This document shows positions 7,819-17,157 of a stretch of 44,542 nucleotides of DNA, one piece after another. The stretch is from an uncultured Bacilli bacterium (GTDB lineage: Bacteria > Bacillota_I > Bacilli_A > RF39 > UBA660): positions 1 to 44,542 of the forward strand of contig CAKOZD010000013.1 of NCBI GenBank assembly GCA_934131175.1, read 5' to 3'. Below the pieces are notes generated by a model that saw only the letters and a program-made list of their open reading frames with translations, was not told the origin of the DNA and searched no databases. A program made the translations under genes and the position numbers. Each line of letters begins with the position of its first letter. The first letter of the stretch is position 1.

Positions 7819-9891
7819 CTATTTCTTTGTACTTGAATCTTTATTTTTATCTTCATTTAATAAATCAAATACAATTATATCATTTGATACATCTAATAGT
7901 TTATTAGCGTATTCTGAATTATTTGAAATTTCTTCTTCTGATATTGGGTCATCTGATAATGGTAAATAAGCTGCCTTTTGACTATTATAATACATCTTAT
8001 TTGTTACCCAGTTTCCATTAGGGAATACTACTATATTATTTTCATTTATGTTAAATATATCATGTCCTAGAGCATACTTATTATGGAATCCTAACATATT
8101 ACCTAGTGTTGGCATCACATCGTACATTCCCATTACATTTGTTATTTCTTTATTTAAATCTGTTCCAGCCATGTCTTTTGACCAAATTATGAATGGTACT
8201 CTTCTTCCTACTTCATATTGGAATGAATCATATTCTTTGTAGTTTGGATCATCTTCTGTTAAGAACTCATGTGTTTCCATATTATAGTTATATAATTTAT
8301 TATAATCTGCTCTTGGAAGTCTAGCATCATGGTCTCCATATAATACTATGATTGTATTTTCAAGTAAACCTGCTTCATCTAATTCATTTATAAATTCACC
8401 TAATGCACTATCTGCATAATGAATTGATTTAAAATAATTTCCAAGTTTAGTACCTTCCATATATGGATATGTTACTTCTTCTGTTGTTCCATCTTCTTTT
8501 GTTTCTGTACCTTTTATATCTACTAAATAATCTCCATATTTTTCAACATCAGAGAATGGTGTATGGTTAGATAACATAATAGATAAGCCATACCATTTAT
8601 CGTTCTTTTCAGCAACTTTCTTTATTTTAGAAATTGATTGTTTAAAGAATTCTTTATCTGATAATCCAAGACCTATTGTATTTTCTTTTGTTACTTTATA
8701 ATCTGCCTTACTAAAGAATCTATCATATCCTAAACTATTATGCATTGCTCTTCTATTCCAGAAGTCTGCATTATTAGCATGCATACTAAATGTATAATAA
8801 CCTTTTTCTTTTAATAATTTTGGTGTTGAGATATATTCTCTATCTGAATATGATACAAACGCTGTTCCACTCTTTGTTGGCATTAGTGATGTATTATAAG
8901 TAAGTTCTGAATCACTACTTGTACCAACACTTACTTGTGAATAGAAGTTTGAGAAGAACATACCCTCTTTTGCTAATTTGTTTAGCGTTGGTGTAACTTC
9001 TATATCATTAAAACTTAAATCCATAGCGTTTCTCATCATACTTTCACCATGAATTACAATAACATTTTTACCTTCGAATATATTTGTATATTCATTAGTT
9101 TGTACTTCATCTTTTCCAGCAAAGTATTCATCAAATGTCTTTTTCGCTTTTTCATAACCAAACATTGAGTTTATTTTTGGTTGAAGAGATACAACTAAGT
9201 CATTTGCTTGATATATATAAATACCAAATCGCATAACTATATATTCTTTATTCCATTGCTTTACAAATCTTGATACATCAAGAGATGATAACGTTACTAA
9301 GAATAATACTAATAATACTCCAGAAAAACTTAATGTTTTTACTGTTCTTTTCTTTCTATCTGATTTTAATTCAAATTTTTTATAATAATTTTTCTTTTTT
9401 AATTTTAAATGAACTAAAATTAAAGCTAATGGTGATAATAAATAAACCAAATCTTTTAATTGCAATACATTTTCTACTACTGCATCTCCAACATCACCAA
9501 TATATTGCGTAAGTGATAACATTGAAACTGATGCGAATGATGTATAGAAAGTATAATATACTGAGTTTATCATACATATTGCTGTTAAGAATATGTTAAA
9601 TGACATATAGTATGCAAATCTATTCTTAGGTTTAAATAAGTACCCAAATGCACCTATTGCAGTTACAACTATAGTATCTGCAAGTACTGCTTTCCATGAT
9701 AGATAATTTTCTACAGTATGCATACAGAAGAATCTAAGTACTGTTGAACTTAATACTCCAGTAATGACAAATGTTAGAAATAATATATTATTCTTAAAAT
9801 ATTCTTTAATTAAATGATCTTTTTTTATTTTTTTTGCTTTACTGACTATTTTGTCTTTTGCTTCGTTTACGACTATTTTTATTCTTTTCAT
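7819..9891 (-). CDS. LTA synthase-like membrane sulfatase-fold phosphoglycerol transferase
   Basis: A 690-residue polytopic protein with about five N-terminal membrane segments (residues about 33-215) and an extracellular sulfatase-fold domain. Expected metal and nucleophile positions are visible: Glu in VIHGESMMRN, the nucleophile Thr in VGTSSDSE, Asp-His in LYGDHDARLP, and the HTPF strand. In Staphylococcus LtaS the equivalents are a Glu, a catalytic Thr and an Asp-His pair; the enzyme transfers glycerol phosphate from phosphatidylglycerol to a growing lipoteichoic acid chain. The length is near the LtaS norm (about 640-690). SD GAGGTAATAT precedes the ATG. The next gene is only 12 nt downstream. 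It could instead modify another envelope polymer with phosphoglycerol. Confidence 0.85.
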   Translation of the reverse strand: MKRIKIVVNEAKDKIVSKAKKIKKDHLIKEYFKNNILFLTFVITGVLSSTVLRFFCMHTVENYLSWKAVLADTIVVTAIGAFGYLFKPKNRFAYYMSFNIFLTAICMINSVYYTFYTSFASVSMLSLTQYIGDVGDAVVENVLQLKDLVYLLSPLALILVHLKLKKKNYYKKFELKSDRKKRTVKTLSFSGVLLVLFLVTLSSLDVSRFVKQWNKEYIVMRFGIYIYQANDLVVSLQPKINSMFGYEKAKKTFDEYFAGKDEVQTNEYTNIFEGKNVIVIHGESMMRNAMDLSFNDIEVTPTLNKLAKEGMFFSNFYSQVSVGTSSDSELTYNTSLMPTKSGTAFVSYSDREYISTPKLLKEKGYYTFSMHANNADFWNRRAMHNSLGYDRFFSKADYKVTKENTIGLGLSDKEFFKQSISKIKKVAEKNDKWYGLSIMLSNHTPFSDVEKYGDYLVDIKGTETKEDGTTEEVTYPYMEGTKLGNYFKSIHYADSALGEFINELDEAGLLENTIIVLYGDHDARLPRADYNKLYNYNMETHEFLTEDDPNYKEYDSFQYEVGRRVPFIIWSKDMAGTDLNKEITNVMGMYDVMPTLGNMLGFHNKYALGHDIFNINENNIVVFPNGNWVTNKMYYNSQKAAYLPLSDDPISEEEISNNSEYANKLLDVSNDIIVFDLLNEDKNKDSSTKK

Positions 9892-9920
9892 ATATTACCT
9901 CGCTTCACTTTGCTCAATTT

Positions 9921-9949
9921 ATTATAGCACTATTATATATTATTTTCAA
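9921..9949 (-). promoter_or_regulatory. Promoter of the LtaS-like operon
   Basis: Minus-strand TTGAAA (9944-9949) and TGC-extended TATAAT (9921-9926) with a 17-nt spacer; about 30 nt leader to the ATG. Confidence 0.75.
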
Positions 9950-10105
9950 TTATCTTAACTTACCTACTATACTATATATTTTACCATACTTTTTATAAAG
10001 AATATTGTTTTTCTATATATTTTCATAATTGTTTATTAGATATTCAAACGTTTTCTTTTAAAATGACGATTATTGCTTAAATAAATTTTTATTTGGTAAT
10101 ACCAT

Positions 10106-10486
10106 TTACTTTTTATTTTTACTTAGTTTTAATACTATATTTTCTATATATTTTACTAATTGTTCTTTTGATTCATATTCAATTATTTCATTTGTAATAC
10201 ACTTTAATGAAGAATTTGGTTTTGTTCCTTTTTTATAGAAACAATATATTGGAATGTTATCATCACTTGCAAAGCCTAGTTCAATTCCTAATCCTGTTGC
10301 TTTATATGATACTTCTGCAATAAATAAATCTAAGCTAGTATAAAACTCTCGTGTATGTTTATTATTTTTTTCATATTTATGTGGAAATATTAGTGTTTCT
10401 TCTTGTAATCTTTCATTTTCTTCAATTGGTTTATAATATTCATTTTCATAGTCAAAGTCTTTCGAATGACCAAAATATATTTTCAT
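10106..10486 (-). CDS. Nucleoside 2-deoxyribosyltransferase-like protein
   Basis: A 126-residue cytoplasmic protein. It starts with a short beta strand (MKIYFGHSKDFDY), and contains SLDLFIAEVSYKATGLGIEL followed by GFASDDNIPIYCFYKKG. This matches the strand-plus-ELG(Y/F)A pattern of the nucleoside 2-deoxyribosyltransferase superfamily ('ADxVIADLS...G(V)GxELGYA...PV'), in which the Glu before LG is the nucleophile. The superfamily hydrolyses or exchanges N-glycosidic bonds of (deoxy)nucleotides; the exact substrate cannot be read here. SD is GGGAGTGATAAC. It lies alone between YihY and the LtaS-like operon with no clear downstream terminator. Confidence 0.65.
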   Translation of the reverse strand: MKIYFGHSKDFDYENEYYKPIEENERLQEETLIFPHKYEKNNKHTREFYTSLDLFIAEVSYKATGLGIELGFASDDNIPIYCFYKKGTKPNSSLKCITNEIIEYESKEQLVKYIENIVLKLSKNKK

Positions 10487-10548
10487 GTTATCACTCCCAA
10501 TAAAATATTATCATATTTTTTCGTATTTCTAAATTACTTGTAAAGAAA

Positions 10549-10570
10549 AAAGAAGAATTTAATCTTCTTT
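10549..10570 (-). terminator. Terminator after the YihY-type gene
   Basis: AAAGAAGA/TCTTCTTT (10549-10556, 10563-10570) followed by T-rich minus-strand sequence; the YihY-type gene stop is inside the loop. Confidence 0.65.
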
Positions 10571-11365
10571 ATAACTTGCATTTATTGTCATTCCTAAAAC
10601 AAATATGTATGAAAGTAAGTATATCCATAACAATAGGACTAAAATATTTGATAGATTACCATAGAATACATCATATTTGGTGAATTTTTCTATATAGAAA
10701 GCAAATATTTCTGATGATAACATCCAACCAAGAGATGTAAATGCTGCTCCTATATTAGTTGACTTTGCTGGTATTTCACTATCTGGTGCAATTACATATA
10801 TTAGTTTTATATTTATAAATAATATTATTAATATAATTGGATATTTTAGTATTGATAAGAAACTTTCAAAGAATAAGATTAGTTTCGTATTTCCAGTTAT
10901 TTCTACTATTATTTTAAAGATACTACTTCCAAATACTGGCACGAGTATTAAAAATAGAAATAGGCCTACAAAAATAAAAGTCATAATAATTGCTTTTATT
11001 CTTCTACTTATCATGTTATTTGGTGCAATTTTATAAATTTCGTTTGATGTATTTATCATTGAATATGCTCCATTGGATGCTAGTAAGAAGGCTGAGAAGA
11101 AGAATACTATGATGTTAAAGGAAATTCCTTGACCTTGTATTATACTATTTAATATTTCTGCTATTTCTTTTGGAACTGACGATGATATTGCAACACTTAC
11201 AGCTTCTGTCGAAATGGAAAGTGTCGCGGCTATCGTTGCTATTAATGCTACTAATGGTATTACTGTCATAACAAGAAAAAAAGCAAGTTGCCCTGGCAAT
11301 ATTCGCATTTCTGGTTTCATTAAAAGTTCGAATATTTTCAGTATAAATTTCCTTGCTTTTTCCAT
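10559..11365 (-). CDS. YihY/BrkB-family inner membrane protein
   Basis: A 268-residue polytopic protein with about six membrane segments. The N-terminal pattern (LLMKPEMRILPGQLAFFLVMTVIPL) is typical of the YihY/BrkB family, whose members start with 'AxxLAYYxLLSLxPLL'; family length is about 270-300. These proteins were once called ribonuclease BN by error; their transport role is still poorly defined. SD AGGTGATAAC precedes the ATG, only 11 nt after the stop of the sensor gene upstream, so it is likely in the same operon (13873 down to 10559). Confidence 0.85.
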   Translation of the reverse strand: MEKARKFILKIFELLMKPEMRILPGQLAFFLVMTVIPLVALIATIAATLSISTEAVSVAISSSVPKEIAEILNSIIQGQGISFNIIVFFFSAFLLASNGAYSMINTSNEIYKIAPNNMISRRIKAIIMTFIFVGLFLFLILVPVFGSSIFKIIVEITGNTKLILFFESFLSILKYPIILIILFINIKLIYVIAPDSEIPAKSTNIGAAFTSLGWMLSSEIFAFYIEKFTKYDVFYGNLSNILVLLLWIYLLSYIFVLGMTINASYKED

Positions 11366-11376
11366 GTTATCACCTT

Positions 11377-13416
11377 TTACTTGTATTCTTCCTTATTGGT
11401 AATCATTTCTAGAGTTGCTTCGTTAATAGCATCATCTAATGTTTTAATTTCATCAGTTATCATACTATAACCTATTGCTGCTCCAAATTCATGAGGAAGA
11501 TTTTTCATTTCTTTTGCTAGTTTTTTAGTATATGTACTAATTTGTCTATCACTATATCCTACAAGATATATTAAGAATTCATTTCCATCTGTTCTTATGA
11601 TTTCACTATTTTCTAATTGAGTATTTACTAAAATTCCTGCAGCTTTAATAATTAATTGGTCTCCTTCTTCATGACCATAATTATCATTAACATATTTAAC
11701 ATTATTTAAATCAACTATTACTATTGATTGAGGGAATACTTCACAATCTTCCCATTCCTGCATCTTAGCATTTAAATAGTTTCTATTCTTTAGTGATGTT
11801 AACATATCTGTATATTTTTGTCTATCAATAATCTTTACTTTTTTCTTTGCTTTTTTCTTTTTCAAGAAAGCAAATGTTAATCCTAAAATAATAAGTGGTG
11901 TAAATACTACTATTAAAACTATTGTATATACTTGCTCTAAAGTAGAATCTTGTAATATTGATGCCTTTAAGTTTTCTATACCTGAATTTCTATAGTTATA
12001 ATAAGAATTAGTATTTATTATATAATTTACTAAGTTATAGAATGCTTCATTATCTTTTTTAATCATAAATTTATAATCATTCATCATATTATCTTTATAT
12101 AATAATTTTAGATTTTTAAATTTATTTGTTTGATAATAAGAATATATTTCATTGTCAACTACTATTATTCTAGAGCCTGCATTTTCTACTAAATCATCTA
12201 AATTATCATATGTTTTAATATTTGCTCTTGAATTATTTTTAAAATAATTGTAAAGTGAGTCATCTTTTAACATTGCTAAGTCTTGACCTTTTAGACTTTC
12301 GAATGAGTTAACTATGTGATTGTCTTTTTGTCTTCCAAGTACTACGTAATCCTCTACAAAAGTTGAAACTGTTGATAAGTAGTTTTTATTTCCATAATTA
12401 TAATAATCAAAATAAATATCTACTTCTTTATTATCAATTGCTTCTTTTAAATCTTTTATTGAATCGTATTTTTTATATTCAAAATTAATATCTGCAAGAC
12501 GAGATACTCTGTCAATGTATTCTCCGGCAATACCTGCAACTTTTCCGTGAACCTTCTTTTCATATGGTAAGTTTTCAACGTATCCATAAACATAGTTCTT
12601 TGAGATTAATTTTGCTTTTGTTTTAGCATCTATACTATTATTTTTTAAATAATAATCTAAGTATTCATCATTATATTCACTTATATAATTTGTTTGTTTC
12701 CATTTATTATAATATTTAGTAACTATTGTATTTAATTCTTTATTATCATCACTTAATGTTAATACAATTTGTTTTTCTAATTCTGTGAAATAATAATTTA
12801 TAGAATATTTATCATTTTTTATGGTATAGTCTAAATACATTATATTTGGAACTATTATCATATTTACTGTTCCATCATCTAATGCTTTATATAAATTAGC
12901 AATACTATCATAAGTTTCATATGATAAGTTTGTTCCACTTTTTAAATAATAACTTATTTCATCTTTATCTTCTTTAAAAACTCCAAATTTTAAGTTTTTC
13001 ATATCTTGAACGTGATTTATTCTTTGATATGTTTTTCCTACGGCTACATAATTGTCATTAAATAAAAATAAATCATTTTTTGATAATTTTTCATCATTAT
13101 CTAATATTCTTATTCTATAACTATTTGTATTTGGATTTGTTGTTTTTAAATATGATATTTTATTAAAAGTAATACCAATTTTATCTTCAAAGTCATTTAT
13201 AAAATCAAATATTACTCCTTCTCCATTTAAACCATATAATGGATAATCATTTACTATTTCAAAATCATATTCTTGATCTTTATTATTTTCTACCCATCTT
13301 TTTTCTGATACTGTTAATGTGGTTGTTTTATCTTCCTTATTGTAATATCTATATACATAAAAGAAAGTTACTACAGCAATTATAATGGGAATTATTACTA
13401 ATAACTTCTTTTTCAT
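11377..13416 (-). CDS. Tandem solute-binding-domain membrane sensor with degenerate GGDEF domain
   Basis: Start taken at 13416 (MKKKLLV) with SD GGAGAG; a longer in-frame start at 13458 would overlap the upstream gene by 41 nt. The 679-residue protein has a TM at about 6-22, then two type 3 solute-binding-like domains outside the membrane (about 30-255 and 265-480; motifs MKNLKFGVFKEDKDE and LKGQDLAMLKDDS), a second TM (about 485-508), a Lys-rich linker and a C-terminal GGDEF-fold domain. The signature reads RTDGNEF with DGNEF at 610-614, where active diguanylate cyclases have GG(D/E)EF, so the metal-binding Asp/Glu is Asn. The upstream DLNNVKYVNDNYGHEEGD helix is well kept. It may bind GTP or a partner rather than make c-di-GMP. 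Neighbours suggest a ligand-sensing envelope operon. Confidence 0.8.
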   Translation of the reverse strand: MKKKLLVIIPIIIAVVTFFYVYRYYNKEDKTTTLTVSEKRWVENNKDQEYDFEIVNDYPLYGLNGEGVIFDFINDFEDKIGITFNKISYLKTTNPNTNSYRIRILDNDEKLSKNDLFLFNDNYVAVGKTYQRINHVQDMKNLKFGVFKEDKDEISYYLKSGTNLSYETYDSIANLYKALDDGTVNMIIVPNIMYLDYTIKNDKYSINYYFTELEKQIVLTLSDDNKELNTIVTKYYNKWKQTNYISEYNDEYLDYYLKNNSIDAKTKAKLISKNYVYGYVENLPYEKKVHGKVAGIAGEYIDRVSRLADINFEYKKYDSIKDLKEAIDNKEVDIYFDYYNYGNKNYLSTVSTFVEDYVVLGRQKDNHIVNSFESLKGQDLAMLKDDSLYNYFKNNSRANIKTYDNLDDLVENAGSRIIVVDNEIYSYYQTNKFKNLKLLYKDNMMNDYKFMIKKDNEAFYNLVNYIINTNSYYNYRNSGIENLKASILQDSTLEQVYTIVLIVVFTPLIILGLTFAFLKKKKAKKKVKIIDRQKYTDMLTSLKNRNYLNAKMQEWEDCEVFPQSIVIVDLNNVKYVNDNYGHEEGDQLIIKAAGILVNTQLENSEIIRTDGNEFLIYLVGYSDRQISTYTKKLAKEMKNLPHEFGAAIGYSMITDEIKTLDDAINEATLEMITNKEEYK

Positions 13417-13417
13417 A

Positions 13418-13873
13418 CTAACTCTCCGCTCTATCTTTTGTCCATGATATATTATCATTACTATGATGTTTATAACCTATGATTGGAAATTGTTCTGTAT
13501 TTTTATCATTTGTTATAAAGATTTGAATATCATAATACTTCTTTTCCTTATCACTAAATACACTAACTGCTTCTTCACCTAATTTTTTTGCATTTTCAAG
13601 TGTTGTATCAGTTTTTGCTTTTATAATTATGTTAATGATTCTACCAGCTACTTTTACATTTGTAGAAGTTGCTTGTGATGATAATTTTTTTTCTACTTTG
13701 TCAGTTGTTTCACTTGTTATTTCAACATCTTTTATACCATCTAATCTTGAACCATAAATAGCTTTAGCTTCATCTGATGACATTACACTTTTCATAGCAA
13801 AAATCCCTGCTAATACAAGGATAAATACTAAAATTCCAACGATTGTACTTTTGTTCTTTTTTAATTTTTTCAT
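13418..13873 (-). CDS. Single-TM exported protein, unknown function
   Basis: Start taken at 13873 (MKKLKKNK) because the longer start at 13906 would fall within the promoter's -10 region and has no SD, whereas AGGATGTGAG precedes 13873. The 151-residue protein has a Lys-rich head, a TM (about 11-30) and an exported domain rich in beta strands (NVKVAGRIINIIIKAKTD; KKYYDIQIFITND). It ends 1 nt before the start of the solute-binding/GGDEF-like sensor gene, a spacing that implies coupled translation and a shared job at the membrane. No family recognised. Confidence 0.65.
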   Translation of the reverse strand: MKKLKKNKSTIVGILVFILVLAGIFAMKSVMSSDEAKAIYGSRLDGIKDVEITSETTDKVEKKLSSQATSTNVKVAGRIINIIIKAKTDTTLENAKKLGEEAVSVFSDKEKKYYDIQIFITNDKNTEQFPIIGYKHHSNDNISWTKDRAES

Positions 13874-13897
13874 ATTCTCACATCCTAATATATTTTC

Positions 13898-13926
13898 ATT
13901 ATACACTATGTGATTTCTATTTTCAA
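13898..13926 (-). promoter_or_regulatory. Promoter of the sensor/YihY operon
   Basis: Minus-strand TTGAAA (13921-13926) and TATAAT (13898-13903) spaced by 17 nt, directly upstream of the 13873 start and therefore supporting that start. Confidence 0.7.
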
Positions 13927-13933
13927 CTTGGAA

Positions 13934-15355
13934 TTATTGTAGTTCTTCAATCAAAATATCCATAGCCATCTTAGGATTTGCTTTTCCTTTTGTCATTTTC
14001 ATGACTTGACCCATTAAGAATTTGATTGCTCTATCATGACCATTTTTATAATCAGTAACACTTTCTTCATTTGAACTTATTACTTCTTTAATTATATTTC
14101 TTATTTCTGTATCATCTGTTATATTTTCAATACCTTTTTCTTTAATGATTTCTTTTATTGTCTTATCACTTTCTAAAACATCATCAATTATATCTTTTAA
14201 GTTTTTACTTGTAATTGTGTTATTTGAATAATCATTTACTAATTCTATAAATCTTTCTTTAGTAAGCGTTGTTTCTGTTATTTCTTTTTCATTTTTATTT
14301 AAATATGCTGAAATATCTCCTAAAAGTAAGTTAGATGCAATTTTAAAATCAATTTTTTCATCTAATAAAGTATTAAAATAGTCACTTAGTGGTCTATTTT
14401 GAATAAGTTTATTAGCATTTATTTCACTTACTCCTCTTGTTAAATATTTTTCTCTTCTTTCTTCTGGCATCATTGGAGTTTCTTTGTTTGCGTTTTCAAT
14501 CATTTCATCAGTAATTATTACAAATGGAATATCTGGTTCTGGGAAATATCGATAATCATTTCCTGTTTCTTTTACACGCATTAGAACTGTATCTTGTAGT
14601 TTATCATCAAAACGTCTTGTTTGTGGCTTGAATGTTTCTCCATTATCATATAATTTACTTTGTCTTTCTATTTCTTTTTCAATACTTAATTTAACATTAG
14701 AAATTGAACCTATATTTTTAATTTCTGCTTTTGTTCCAAATGGTTCTTCTATATTTTTTCTTATAGAAACATTAGCGTCTGCTCTCATAGAACCTTCTTC
14801 CATTTTACAGTCACTTATGTTTGCATAGAATAATAACTCTTTTAATTTTTCTAGATATAATTTTGCTTCTTCTCCACTTGACATACATGGTTTTGTAACT
14901 ATTTCAATAAGTGGTACCCCTGCTCTATTAAAGTCTAGTAATGTCTTTGTACCTCTATGAGCACTTTTACATGTATCTTCTTCAATGTGCATTTCTTCTA
15001 TTTCGATTTTTTTCTTTTTGCCATCTACTTCTATTTCAACATAACCATCATATCCAATAGGAGTTCTTGCTTGTGTTATTTGATAATTTTTTGGATTATC
15101 TGGATAAAAATAATTTTTTCTATCAAAATGCATTGTTCTTCTTATTTTACAATTAAGAATAGTAGCAGCTCTGATTGCTAGATTAATTACTTCTTCATTT
15201 AATGTTGGTAGAGTTCCTGGATAACCTAAATCAATAACATTAGTTAGTGAATTAGCCATTTCTCCATAACCATTAGTAGAGTTTGAAAATATTTTTGTTT
15301 TAGTTTTTAATTCAACGTGTACTTCTACACCTATTGTTGGAATATAATTAGTCAT
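13934..15355 (-). CDS. gatB: Asp-tRNA(Asn)/Glu-tRNA(Gln) amidotransferase subunit B
   Basis: Start taken at 15355 (MTNYIPTIGVEVHVEL) since the in-frame ATG at 15370 is part of the SD ATGGAGGTG. The 473-residue protein matches GatB in length and order: GVEVHVELKTKTKIFS at the N-terminus, the Tyr-Pro-rich DRKNYFYPDNPKNYQI, RADANVSIR, the FPEPDIP motif and the C-terminal YqeY-like tail (LMGQVMKMTKGKANP). With GatA and GatC it converts misacylated Glu-tRNA(Gln) (and often Asp-tRNA(Asn)) to the amide form, binding and phosphorylating the tRNA-bound amino acid. Its start lies 8 nt inside the end of gatA, so translation is probably coupled. Confidence 0.97.
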   Translation of the reverse strand: MTNYIPTIGVEVHVELKTKTKIFSNSTNGYGEMANSLTNVIDLGYPGTLPTLNEEVINLAIRAATILNCKIRRTMHFDRKNYFYPDNPKNYQITQARTPIGYDGYVEIEVDGKKKKIEIEEMHIEEDTCKSAHRGTKTLLDFNRAGVPLIEIVTKPCMSSGEEAKLYLEKLKELLFYANISDCKMEEGSMRADANVSIRKNIEEPFGTKAEIKNIGSISNVKLSIEKEIERQSKLYDNGETFKPQTRRFDDKLQDTVLMRVKETGNDYRYFPEPDIPFVIITDEMIENANKETPMMPEERREKYLTRGVSEINANKLIQNRPLSDYFNTLLDEKIDFKIASNLLLGDISAYLNKNEKEITETTLTKERFIELVNDYSNNTITSKNLKDIIDDVLESDKTIKEIIKEKGIENITDDTEIRNIIKEVISSNEESVTDYKNGHDRAIKFLMGQVMKMTKGKANPKMAMDILIEELQ

Positions 15356-16805
15356 TATTTTCACCTCCATTTGGGTTTAATTCTAAGTTTAATTTTTTTT
15401 CAAGGTAGGCTGCTAATTGATATATCTTTGCTTCTTCAAATGAATCACCAATTATTTGCATTCCAATTGGCATATGGTCTTTATCAAAACCTACTGGAAT
15501 ATTTAATCCTGGAAGTCCTGCCATATTAACTGGAATTACTAATACATCATCCATAAATGATTTAGATGGATCATCCATTGGATCTGTTAGATTATAAGCG
15601 GTTGTTGTAGTTGTTGGTCCAATAATTAAATCATATTTTTCAAAGCATTTTTTGAATTCTTTTCTAATATCATCTCTAATTGATAAAGCCTTATTATAAT
15701 ATGTTTTTGCATTTTCTCCACTTAATAAATATGAACCTACCATAATTCTTCTTTTTACTTCTTCTCCAAATCCTTCTTGTCTTGTTTGTAAGTATAAATC
15801 ATCTATATTTTCTGGATTTTCTGTTGAATGACCATATCTTATTCCGTCAAATCTTGCTAAATTTGAACTTGCTTCTCCCATGGCAATTATTTGATATAAT
15901 GTAACAGCATTTTCTATATATTTAATATCTACATAGTCAACTTCTGCTCCATTATTTTCTAAAAGTTTTATTGTTTCTTTTACTTTTTCTCTTATTTCTT
16001 CTGAGGCAATATCACTCATAAAGAAGTTTGGTACTGCTATTTTCATACCATTTATATCTTTTCCAATTAATCTCGTAAAGTCTTCTTCCTCTTTGTTTAC
16101 AGATGTTAAGTCTTTTTCATCTTTTCCTACTAAGATATTTAAAAGTGCTGCATTTTCATAAACATTTTTTGTCATTGGACCAATTTGGTCTAGACTTGAT
16201 GCGAAAGCAACTAATCCAAATCTTGAAATTCTACCATATGTTGGCTTCATTCCAACTATTCCTGTATAACTTGCTGGCTGTCTAATTGAACCACCAGTAT
16301 CACTACCAAGAGCAAATAACACATCACGTGCTGCTATTGTTGTTGCAGAGCCACCTGATGATCCTCCTGATATTTTTTCTTTATTCCATGGGTTTTTTGG
16401 AGCACCGAAGTATGATGTTCTAGAACTAGAGCCCATAGCAAACTCATCCATATTTGTTTTACCAATAATAATCATGTTTTTAGCATTTATTTTTTCAATA
16501 ACAGTTGCATTATAAATCGGCATAAAATTATCTAACATATGAGATGCACATGTTGTTCTTAATCCTTTTGTCACAATATTATCTTTAATAGCTATTGGTA
16601 GTCCAAATAAAAGATTATCTACTTCCTTGTCTTCTAATTCTTTAGCCTTTTTGATTGCTTCTTCTTTGTTTAATGTAATATATGCATTTAATTCTTTATT
16701 ATTTTCAATTCTTTCAAATGACTCTTCAACAAGGTCAATTGGCTTTATCTTTTTACTTTTTAATAATTCATGAATTTCTTGTATTGTTTTATCTAAATAT
16801 CTCAT
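15348..16805 (-). CDS. gatA: Asp-tRNA(Asn)/Glu-tRNA(Gln) amidotransferase subunit A
   Basis: A 485-residue amidase-signature enzyme. Catalytic Ser-cisSer-Lys elements are visible: LPIAIKDNI (Lys), GGSSGGSA and DTGGSIRQPASYTGIVGMKPTYGRISR (the two Ser). GatA hydrolyses glutamine and channels ammonia to GatB. Its ATG overlaps the gatC stop codon (TAATG at 16803-16807), and it overlaps gatB by 8 nt, so gatC-gatA-gatB form one tightly coupled unit. Length is normal for the family. Confidence 0.97.
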   Translation of the reverse strand: MRYLDKTIQEIHELLKSKKIKPIDLVEESFERIENNKELNAYITLNKEEAIKKAKELEDKEVDNLLFGLPIAIKDNIVTKGLRTTCASHMLDNFMPIYNATVIEKINAKNMIIIGKTNMDEFAMGSSSRTSYFGAPKNPWNKEKISGGSSGGSATTIAARDVLFALGSDTGGSIRQPASYTGIVGMKPTYGRISRFGLVAFASSLDQIGPMTKNVYENAALLNILVGKDEKDLTSVNKEEEDFTRLIGKDINGMKIAVPNFFMSDIASEEIREKVKETIKLLENNGAEVDYVDIKYIENAVTLYQIIAMGEASSNLARFDGIRYGHSTENPENIDDLYLQTRQEGFGEEVKRRIMVGSYLLSGENAKTYYNKALSIRDDIRKEFKKCFEKYDLIIGPTTTTTAYNLTDPMDDPSKSFMDDVLVIPVNMAGLPGLNIPVGFDKDHMPIGMQIIGDSFEEAKIYQLAAYLEKKLNLELNPNGGENND

Positions 16806-17110
16806 TATGCTCCTTCGCCTCCACTTATTACTACTGGTACTGCTATATAATTTCCACTATGACGAGGTACATTTTCTAATACTTCTTTTGGATTTAACAT
16901 TTCTCCTTTTTCGTCTTTTCTTAGTTTAGTATTTTCTTCCCAACAAGAAATTAATATCTCATCGTCATATCCTTTTACTTCATTTATTTTTTCAACGTCG
17001 TTTAATAGTTTTTTTAATTCAACTTGGTATTTTTCTATTTCTTCTTCAGTTAATTTTATACGTGCAAGTTCTGCTACGTGTAAAACTTCTTCTCTTGTTA
17101 ATTTTTCCAT
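16805..17110 (-). CDS. gatC: Asp-tRNA(Asn)/Glu-tRNA(Gln) amidotransferase subunit C
   Basis: A 101-residue small subunit that belts GatA and GatB together. The N-terminal LTREEVLHVAELARIKLTEE is the GatC signature (usually 'vehiAkLARLxLtxeE'), and the C-terminal RxDxx...NxPxxxxxYIxVP pattern is present as ENVPRHSGNYIAVPVVI. Strong SD AAAGGAGGAGC precedes the ATG. First gene of gatCAB, 47 nt downstream of exodeoxyribonuclease III; a TATAAT-like box lies in that spacer but its -35 is weak. Confidence 0.93.
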   Translation of the reverse strand: MEKLTREEVLHVAELARIKLTEEEIEKYQVELKKLLNDVEKINEVKGYDDEILISCWEENTKLRKDEKGEMLNPKEVLENVPRHSGNYIAVPVVISGGEGA

Positions 17111-17157
17111 ATGTGCTCCTCCTTTGCTTACTTATTATATCAAATAATTATAAATTA

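Noticed and set aside
10042..10056. CcpA cre-like site ATTCAAACGTTTTCT
   Set aside because: Two mismatches at conserved positions and more than 90 nt upstream of the nearest promoter, in a gene-end spacer; chance match is likely in AT-rich DNA.
9892..10105. Possible RNA gene in the 214-nt spacer
   Set aside because: Only the LtaS-operon promoter and short A/T-rich palindromes; no stable stem or conserved structure visible.
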